A stretch of 64,000 nucleotides of DNA, taken from Tupaia tana. Its lineage: Eukaryota > Chordata > Mammalia > Scandentia > Tupaiidae. The stretch's first letter is position 1. Every line of letters starts with the position of its first letter. This document shows, in pieces, positions 57,465-64,000 of this stretch. Position numbers and translations under genes: made by a program. The notes beneath the pieces were generated by a model that did no database searches, was not told where the DNA came from, and saw only the letters and a program-made list of their open reading frames with translations. The stretch lies in contig JAKSZU010000012.1 in the NCBI GenBank assembly GCA_026018925.1, positions 41,021,218-41,085,217 on the forward strand, given 5' to 3'.

Positions 57465-59606
57465 ATGCCTATGCAGAAAGGGATTCCGTTAAGTTTTCCA
57501 GCTCCCAGCGTGAGGGATCGGCAGGGTAAGCAGTTTAAGGGGACGAGGGGTCGCGACAAGGCTCGGGTCCAGGGCGCCCCAGGCCAGGTCCAGGTCCACG
57601 GGCGGTCGCCACTGGAGGTTGGCCGCAAGCGGAAAGTGATGCAGCGAGAGAAAATGTGGGTGCCCTGGAACGGGCTAATCGTGATCGGGAAGAGAGTGGA
57701 GCTCCTGGATAGATATACGCCAAAGTCTAAGATGTGGGAGCCCAAGCTTGAGTCTGACGACTGGAGACTAGAAGATGTGGAAAAGACCGTCTTGAAAGAG
57801 GAGTCAGGCCCCAGTCAGGAAAGGATGGATATGAAGCTACTGCATGGTGTAACAAATACATTGCAGGCTTCAGCAGGTTTTGGGAAAGACAGCCGAAGGG
57901 AGATTTGGGGAAGACAGGAAGTCCAACTCAAAACAGAGGCTGAATCTAAGAGTATGGGGGGTACAGCAGGGACTAGGGGATCTGGGTTTAAAGAGAAGTT
58001 AAGGTCTGTTGAGGAGAAGATGGGGATCAGTGGTGAGGACTTGAGATCCAGAGGCTATGAACTGGGGCAGAATGAGAAGGAGCTGTGGTGGAGTGGAGGG
58101 AAACAGGGGTCAAATGGAGAGAAGCAGGAGTCAAATGGAGAAGCATTGAGATCAAGTGGAGAGAAGTCGGGATTGAGTGGAGAGCAGCTGGTGTCCAGTA
58201 AAGAGACACTGGCAGCTAGTGGGGAAAAGCTGGCATCCAGTGGAGAGAAGCTGGCAGCTAGTGGGGAGAAGCTAGCATCCAGTGGAGAGAAGCTGGTGTC
58301 TAGTAAAGAGAAGCTGGCAGTTAGTGGAGAGAGGCTGGCGTCCAGTGGAGAGAAGCTGGTGTCCAGTAAAGAAAAGTTGGTATCCAGTGGAGAGAAGCTG
58401 GTGTCCAGTAAAGAGAAGCTGGCATCTAGTGGAGAGAAGCTGGTGTCCAGTAAAGAGAAGCTGGCAGTCAATGGAAAGAAGCTGACATCCAGTGGAGAGA
58501 AGCTGGTGTCCAGTAAAGAGAAGTTGGCATCCAGTGGAGAGAAGCTGGTGTCCAGTAAAGAGGAGTTGGCATCCAGTGGAGAGAAGTTGGCATCCAGTGG
58601 AGAGAAGCTGGTGTCCAGTGGAGAGGAGCTGGTATTGAGTGGAGAGGAGCTGAGATCAGGTAGAGAGAAGTTGAGACACAGTGGAGAGAGGCAGAAATCA
58701 AGTACAGGAGAGAAGCTGAGATGGAGAGAAGAGACGGTGGAGTCTAGTGGAGAGAAGCAGAGGTTCAGTAGAGACAGGCGAATGTCAAGTGTGGGAGAGA
58801 AGCTGGAGTCCAGTGGAGAGAAGCCAAGTTTCAGTGAAGAGAGACGGAGATCGAGTGGAGGAGAGAAGGTGAGATGGAGTGGAGAGACAATGGAGCCCAG
58901 TGGAGAGAAGCGGAGGTTCAGTAGAGAGAGGCGAATGTCCAGTGTGGGAGAGAAGCTGGAGCCCAGTGGAGAAAAGCAGAGGTTCAGTGGAGAGAGACGG
59001 AGATCGAGTGGAGGAGAGAAGCTGAGATGGAGTGAAGAGACGATGGAGCCCAGTGGAGAGAAGCGGAGGTTCAGCAGAGAGAGGCGAATGTCAAGTGTGG
59101 GAGAGAAGCTGGACTCCAGCGGAGAGAAGCCAAGATTCAGTGGAGAGAGGCGAAGGTCGAGTTTGGGAGAGAAGCTGAGGTTCGCTGGAGAGAGGCGAAG
59201 GTCGAGTGGAGGAGAAAAGCTGAGGTCAACTGGAGAGGATTTCAAATCCATTGAGGATAGAATGGGATCAAGTGCAGAGAATCTGGGATCTAGTGAGGAG
59301 AACCTAGGGACTAGTGGGGAGAAGCTGGAGATTGGAGGAGAGAAGTTGAAAGATACAAGAATGGGGAGCATAGATGAAGAGAAAAATGAAAGAGTGGTAG
59401 AAGATACTGGTGATGAAAGAATGACAGAATTTATTGATGATGAACTGGAAATCCCTTTGGTATGGGTAGAAGGGAGTACCAAAGAACTTGAAAGGATTGA
59501 GGAAGGGGTGGAAGTTGAAGGGGACATCTTGCGTGAAGTGAACAATACCAATGAATCTGTTTCTATGGGAGAGAATGATACTGTAGGTGAAGATATCCGT
59601 GAATGA
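57465..59606 (+). CDS. Unrecognised repetitive open reading frame, 713 codons
   Basis: Single open frame starting at the first in-frame ATG (57465; an in-frame TGA lies upstream at 57390) and ending TGA 59604-59606. Residue numbers here count from 57465. Residues 1-214 are unique and basic, with GRKRKVMQREKMWVPW and VELLDRYTPKSKMWEPKLES. Residues about 215-410 are 28 consecutive heptads of the types SSGEKLV and SSKEKLA. About 411-600 is a second array of 7- and 8-residue units with 153-bp periodicity and seven RRxS motifs. The tail (about 620-713) is acidic. There is no cysteine, signal peptide or membrane segment. It lies head-to-head with SNX32, 573 bp from its ATG. I do not recognise a family. 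The unique part staying open for over 200 codons favours a real gene, but an expanded minisatellite with chance openness is possible, since the antisense strand is open too. The start may be altered by splicing. Confidence 0.5.
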   Translation: MPMQKGIPLSFPAPSVRDRQGKQFKGTRGRDKARVQGAPGQVQVHGRSPLEVGRKRKVMQREKMWVPWNGLIVIGKRVELLDRYTPKSKMWEPKLESDDWRLEDVEKTVLKEESGPSQERMDMKLLHGVTNTLQASAGFGKDSRREIWGRQEVQLKTEAESKSMGGTAGTRGSGFKEKLRSVEEKMGISGEDLRSRGYELGQNEKELWWSGGKQGSNGEKQESNGEALRSSGEKSGLSGEQLVSSKETLAASGEKLASSGEKLAASGEKLASSGEKLVSSKEKLAVSGERLASSGEKLVSSKEKLVSSGEKLVSSKEKLASSGEKLVSSKEKLAVNGKKLTSSGEKLVSSKEKLASSGEKLVSSKEELASSGEKLASSGEKLVSSGEELVLSGEELRSGREKLRHSGERQKSSTGEKLRWREETVESSGEKQRFSRDRRMSSVGEKLESSGEKPSFSEERRRSSGGEKVRWSGETMEPSGEKRRFSRERRMSSVGEKLEPSGEKQRFSGERRRSSGGEKLRWSEETMEPSGEKRRFSRERRMSSVGEKLDSSGEKPRFSGERRRSSLGEKLRFAGERRRSSGGEKLRSTGEDFKSIEDRMGSSAENLGSSEENLGTSGEKLEIGGEKLKDTRMGSIDEEKNERVVEDTGDERMTEFIDDELEIPLVWVEGSTKELERIEEGVEVEGDILREVNNTNESVSMGENDTVGEDIRE
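58107..58694 (+). repeat. 21-bp coding minisatellite, 28 units
   Basis: 28 successive 21-bp units in one frame, many alternating between an SSGEKL and an SSKEKL type so that a 42-bp super-period appears. The best-conserved core is about 58200-58620. Confidence 0.95.
58716..59220 (+). repeat. 153-bp higher-order tandem array, about 3 copies
   Basis: 'agatgg' anchors recur at 58721, 58874 and 59027, exactly 153 bp apart. Each unit is 51 residues (7+7+7+8+7+7+8) built from the same heptad ancestor. Confidence 0.95.
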
Positions 59607-60200
59607 GGCAGATAAAGGAGTGAAGCTGAAGAAGGAAAGAGAAGCAGATAACTGAAGTATTGAAAGTATTCAAAGAGGACAAATTAGAGCCAAGAAGAGC
59701 ATTATTGATCCTGAAAGGATAGAGAGAGGAAAGGAAAGTCTGATGCTCTAAGAACAGAGAGCAGGAATGAATTCCTGGGGAAGAAGATGGAAGCCAGTAC
59801 CAAAGGAAGGGAAGAACGGTAAAGAGAGAAAGGAGAACATCTTGTGGAGAAAGAAAAACTGTGTTGATAGGTGAAGAAAAATTGGTTATTGATTTCTTGG
59901 AGAAGAGCTATGACCAAGGAGCCTGTAGGGAGATGTTTGAGAAAAGGATTTAGAATGGACTAGAAATGCATTTCGTTTAAGATGTGATTGAGTATCTGAG
60001 ATGTAGGAGAATGCATAATGAGAAAAATGGAGAATTACAGCAGGAGAAAAGAGAGATTTGGAGGGCTGTGGAAGAAGATGCAGTCTGAAGTGAGCAACAT
60101 TTCAGAAAGAGGATCCCAAGGAAGGAGTTCCAAAGTGACAAAAACAAGAGATGAGACAAGAAAATAAAGAAGAAAAAAAGTAAGAAGCCACATCCTATCA
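59607..60200 (+). other. Purine-rich tract downstream of the repeat ORF
   Basis: Strongly A/G-biased on the plus strand like the ORF itself. It contains an AATAAA at 60163-60168, the nearest candidate poly(A) signal for the ORF. A frame shifted by +1 at the stop stays open for 16 codons. Confidence 0.45.
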
Positions 60201-60359
60201 TGGTGAATATGTTTGTTGTTTTTTAATGTTATTTCCTTCAGTATTTCTGTATTCTCCTCTCCCATGTAGACAATTTTACAATCTAATGTGATAGACTTCT
60301 CACCAGGATCAAATTCATCCTTGTTGACCTTCCCTCTTCTTTTTCTTTCTTTCTTCTTC

Positions 60360-60805
60360 TTCTTCTTTTTTAAATTTTATTAAAAAGCGTGTTCACTCAC
60401 CAGAGAGAGAGAAAGAGGGAAAGTGAAAAGTCATCCCCTCCAGGGGGGATGGCCACACTGCATTCCCTTCTCTTCCAGTCTCCTTGGGATTTTGGGCACA
60501 CGCTCACCCAGGATGTGAATCATGAAGTTCACACAGAATTATTTATTCCATTCATATTTTTGATTTTTGTTACAAATTTAACTGATGCAGGAGCATCTGG
60601 ACATTTAGGTCCACACTCTACTTTCGGGCTATATATTCTTTTTTTTTTTTTATTGTCTTTTTTTTTTTTTTTTTTAAGTTGACCAGAAAGAGAGAGAAAG
60701 AGAGAAGGAAAATGAGAAAGCAAGCTGTCAGGTCCAGGACTCAAACCATGGTCTGCCACATGGGAGTCCAGCTACTCTAACTACCATGCCACCTGCCAGC
60801 CCCTT
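60360..60805 (-). repeat. Older long SINE and family B SINE, antisense
   Basis: 60360-60525 is a truncated long copy. 60640-60805 is family B with a long T-run. Confidence 0.78.
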
Positions 60806-61455
60806 CTGTTTTCATAATTTGTCCTTGGTGACCCAATTATCATGCCTGTCCACTTTGTAAATGTCCTATCTTCATCATCTTCAAGGCCTCAGCTAACCGT
60901 ACCATCTCCTACTTTTTTTTTTTTTTTTTTTTTTTTTGGTCTTCTTCAAGTTCTTCCAACAAGCAGAATTTATGAGGAACTTTAACTTCTGTAGAGACCA
61001 CCATCTTCTCCTGTAGCCTGAAGCTGGCCTTCCCTCTTACTAGCCCTAAAGTTTTATCCAAAATAATTGCTGGGCTTCATTGCACCACAGTCACCATTTC
61101 TACAGGTTCCCTTCATCTTCACATCAAATTGAATCACTCACATTTAATTTGAATTTGTCTCAAATACCTGCATTGTTTACATTTTGACTTTTAAATATTC
61201 ACCTAATTATGTGGACTTTTCCTTAGCTTCTTTCATGTCTCTCGAGGGGTCTATTTTTTTGTCTTCCACATGCTACCCAACTTCTACCCTCTTTCCAAGG
61301 ATGAGAAGACCTGAGTACCTGCTGTCAAGATTGTAATGTCAAGACTTAGGCTCTTAGATCCTATTTATCTCTTGGTAGGATGTAAGAGATGGCTAAAGCA
61401 GTCAAGACCTAGTTAGTTCAACTACCCTTTGCCCTCTGTGTACTTTAAAAGTTAC
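60806..61455. other. Unassigned AT-rich sequence
   Basis: T-run at 60913-60939, then about 500 bases with no recognised gene or repeat. Confidence 0.35.
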
Positions 61456-61459
61456 ATAA

Positions 61460-62195
61460 AAATTTAAAGAATTATTTAATTTAACATTTTTATTTATTAT
61501 TATTTTTATATATTTCCAGAGAGACACAGAGAGAGAGAAAGAGAGAGAAAGAAAGTGAGAAGCAAGCCTCCAGGTCTGGGACTCAAACTATGGTCGGCCA
61601 TGTGGAAGTCTAGCACCCTTAACCATCACGCCACCTGCTGGCCCCAAAAGTTGCAAACATTTTTAAGAAATAGAAATTTTATTATATAACACAAATATCG
61701 TAACATGAGTTTTAATAGCCTTGTTTTTAAAAGTTTATTTATTTCTTCTGTGAATAAGTCAGAGAGATGACACCCGCTATCAGGCCCTCAATGCCACAAT
61801 CCACTCCCAGTCTCAGCCAGCCCTGGATCATGGGCACTCATTTGTCCAGCATATCAGGGAGCTCTCTGGACTCAAATTGGGAATCTTCTCATGTAGAATT
61901 GTCTTACAGAGCATCACATTTTACTGAGTGCCACTGTCCAGTCTCAACTTAATGGGTTTTTGTTTTGTCTAGTTTTAGTTTGCTATAGGATGCATGCACT
62001 CACTGGAAAGAGACAAAGAGAGAAGGAAAATAAGAAATGCTGGGCTATGTCATGATCCTTTCTCCTTTTGGGATTTGGGGCATGCATGAACATGCACCCG
62101 ACATGATTTTCAAGCTGCTAGGTCAGGTCCTCGAACTGTACAAGTGGTCATGTGGGATCCAACTTTCTTAACCACCATGCCACAGGTTGGCTCCA
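61460..62195 (-). repeat. Family B SINE and two old long SINEs, antisense
   Basis: 61460-61646 (family B), about 61750-61965 and about 61970-62195 (diverged long copies ending 'gccacaggttggctcc'). Confidence 0.7.
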
Positions 62196-62199
62196 ATCT

Positions 62200-62698
62200 T
62201 GTGTTTTTAAATTTTCTACATACTCTTGACTGATTTTCCCCAAAGGCTCTGAAAGATCTATAACCCCCTTGCTATATTTTTGTCTATATAGTCAAGCCTA
62301 ACCAATAATCTATTAAGTCCTTTTTATCTTGTTCTGTTTTGTCAGTTTTGTTGGTGTAGTCCTTCATCCTTTGAGTCTAATGTCGAGTGGCTGCTATCTA
62401 GGCTTGCCCCATAACTGTCCTTTGGGGCATCTTACCACCTCTCTCCATGCTTCTGTGTTGGGGCCTACTACTGCTTAGGTCTTAGCTTTTCTTCCTGTTT
62501 TTTGTGTTACTTATTTTGGTCAACCACATCATCTAATAACTTTCAAATAAAATGACCATGAAAATAAGCTTTATGGCACTGTATCTGTTTAAAAGTATCA
62601 ATTCTTCTCACATACCTGATCGATAATTTAGCTAGGTATGGAAATCTATGTTGGAAATAATTTTCCCTTAGAATTTTAAAGGCATTGCCCCATTATCT
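62200..62698. other. Unassigned AT-rich sequence, probably old LINE-like
   Basis: Passages such as 'ctgatcgataatttagctag' and 'gaattttaaaggcattgccc' have the feel of an old interspersed repeat. I cannot assign the family. Confidence 0.3.
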
Positions 62699-62959
62699 CC
62701 TTTTTTTTTTTTTTTTTTTTTTAAGAGGTTTTTGCTACAGGGTGCATGCACTTGCAAGAAAGAGAGGGACAGAAAGCGAGAAATCACCCCCCGGGGGTAT
62801 GGCCACACCACGATCCCTTCTCCTCCATTCTCCTCTTGGGATCTTGGGCACACACACACACGTGCCCAGTGTGCATTTAAGCCACCAGGTCTGGGACTCA
62901 AACTGCGGTTGGCTACGTGGGAGTTCAGCAACATAGCCGTTACGCTAACTGCTGGTCCC
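62699..62959 (-). repeat. Family A SINE, antisense
   Basis: T-run, 'ttgctacagggtgcatgcac', near-complete body and 'gctaactgctggtccc' end. Confidence 0.93.
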
Positions 62960-62989
62960 AATTTTTAAATTTTATTTTACAATTAATTT

Positions 62990-63210
62990 TATTTCATAAG
63001 AGAACTTGTGTGAGAGAGTGACAGGCACTCTTGACAGTGTCTGTCACATCACACTTCCCTTCTTTCAGATCACCAGATAGTCAGGATCTTGGTTGTACAT
63101 GCACCTAATGTATTTCAGGTCATCTCATGATCCAGACCCTTGCTGGCCATGTGGCTTCCAGCACTGCAGATCAGTGCACTACCACCTGTACCACTGCAGC
63201 TAGGTCATGC
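62990..63210 (-). repeat. Very diverged SINE-like copy, antisense
   Basis: 'acttgtgtgagagagtgaca' start and 'gtaccactgcagctaggtc' end; resembles the older long copies only loosely. Confidence 0.4.
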
Positions 63211-63500
63211 TTCTTTTATTACATAAAACATTTTTGTTCCTCTTTTATGTACATGTTCTCTTTACTCTTCAAGTATTTTTCCTGTTTCTAAGTTTTCTTC
63301 TGCTTTTTACATTGTTTTCCCTAAACTCCTTTCCATGTTCTTTCTGTCTTGTATCTGTGTTGTTGGAGGTTTTGCCTAAATGATGGATTTTTTGGCCATG
63401 TATTTATATTGTAAAAAGAGGCATTAAGCACATCTCATTGGAAACTATGTGCATGAATGGGGCTGTAGTCACCACAGAGTGGTGATTGACAAAAGCAGGA
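63211..63500. other. Unassigned AT-rich sequence
   Basis: Continuation of the AT-rich, possibly LINE-derived sequence between SINEs; nothing specific. Confidence 0.3.
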
Positions 63501-63504
63501 TTTT

Positions 63505-63774
63505 TTTTTTTTTTTTTTTTTTTTGGAGAGGTTTTTGCTATAGGGCGCGTGCGCTCGCCAGACAGACAGAGAGAGACAGAGAGACAGAAAGCAGGAAATC
63601 ACCCCCCGGGGGGATGGCCACGCCGCAATCCCTTCTCCTCCATTCTCCTCTCGGGATCTTGGGCACGCACGCACACGCGCCCGGCGTGAGTTTAAGCCAC
63701 CGGGTCCGGGACTCGAACCGTGGTTGACTACGTGGGAGTCCAGCAACATAGCCATTATGCTAACTGCTGGTCCC
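63505..63774 (-). repeat. Near-consensus family A SINE, antisense, with target duplication
   Basis: One of the cleanest copies; 'aaagcaggattttt' occurs immediately before and after. Confidence 0.96.
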
Positions 63775-63789
63775 GAAAGCAGGATTTTT

Positions 63790-64000
63790 ATTGCTTTGTT
63801 TTTGCTATAGGTTGAGTGTGCTTGCCAGAGAGAGAGCGAGAGAGAGGGGGAAAGTGAGAAATTATCCCCTACGAGTGATGACCATGCTACAGTCCCTTCT
63901 CCTTCAATCTCTTCTCAAGATCTTGGCCACACGCACATACTGAGTGTGATTTTCAAGCCATTGTGTCTAAGACTTGAACTGCAGAGGCAGCCATGTTGGA
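63790..64000 (-). repeat. Older long SINE, antisense, cut by the window end
   Basis: 'tttgctataggttgagtgtg' start, diverged body; the head runs off the end of the window. Confidence 0.75.

Noticed and set aside
58055..59551. Long open frame on the minus strand of the repeat ORF (Ser/Leu/Pro-rich)
   Set aside because: It covers mostly the repeat arrays and reads them backwards. Its openness follows from the stop-free repeat unit, and it lacks the unique N-terminal part and CpG promoter that the plus-strand frame has.

Overview
This is nuclear DNA of a placental mammal. It holds six spliced genes with consensus GT/AG introns and reading frames nearly identical to well-known mammalian proteins. 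The order is FIBP(+), CTSW(-), EFEMP2(+), MUS81(-), CFL1(+), SNX32(-), which is the human 11q13.1 gene order read from one side. The coding exons I assembled give full-length proteins of 365 aa (CTSW), 443 aa (EFEMP2), 552 aa (MUS81), 166 aa (CFL1) and 403 aa (SNX32), plus the last 186 codons of FIBP. Every exon junction keeps phase. The species is not assigned. I see no Alu, B1, CAN-SINE, ruminant BovA or AfroSINE. The dominant SINE is an abundant, young tRNA-derived family that I cannot name.

Layout: 1-2.56 kb FIBP 3' half; 2.73-6.3 kb CTSW; 6.5-18.4 kb SINE-packed intergenic DNA with an old antisense L1 at 17-18.4 kb; 18.4-19.9 kb unique/CpG-rich EFEMP2 promoter; 19.9-26.06 kb EFEMP2; 26.5-32.9 kb MUS81; 33-35.8 kb MUS81/CFL1 intergenic region with two perfect CArG boxes; 35.8-39.67 kb CFL1; 40.75-56.89 kb SNX32, whose 12-kb first intron is a fossil L1 loaded with SINEs; 56.9-57.6 kb a CpG-rich divergent promoter; 57.46-59.6 kb a long repetitive reading frame; 60.3-64 kb more SINE-rich DNA.

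The genes alternate strictly in strand, so each pair is either tail-to-tail (FIBP/CTSW, EFEMP2/MUS81, CFL1/SNX32) or head-to-head (CTSW/EFEMP2, MUS81/CFL1, SNX32/repeat ORF). They are functionally unrelated: growth-factor binding, a lymphocyte protease, elastic-fibre assembly, a DNA-repair nuclease, actin severing and endosomal sorting.

The most unusual object is the 713-codon, cysteine-free open frame at 57465-59606, head-to-head with SNX32. About 235 unique codons are followed by 28 consecutive heptads built on SSGEKL/SSKEKL, then by a higher-order array with an exact 153-bp period. That array carries seven R-R-x-S motifs, and an acidic tail follows. I do not recognise it, and whether it is transcribed or translated is unproven.
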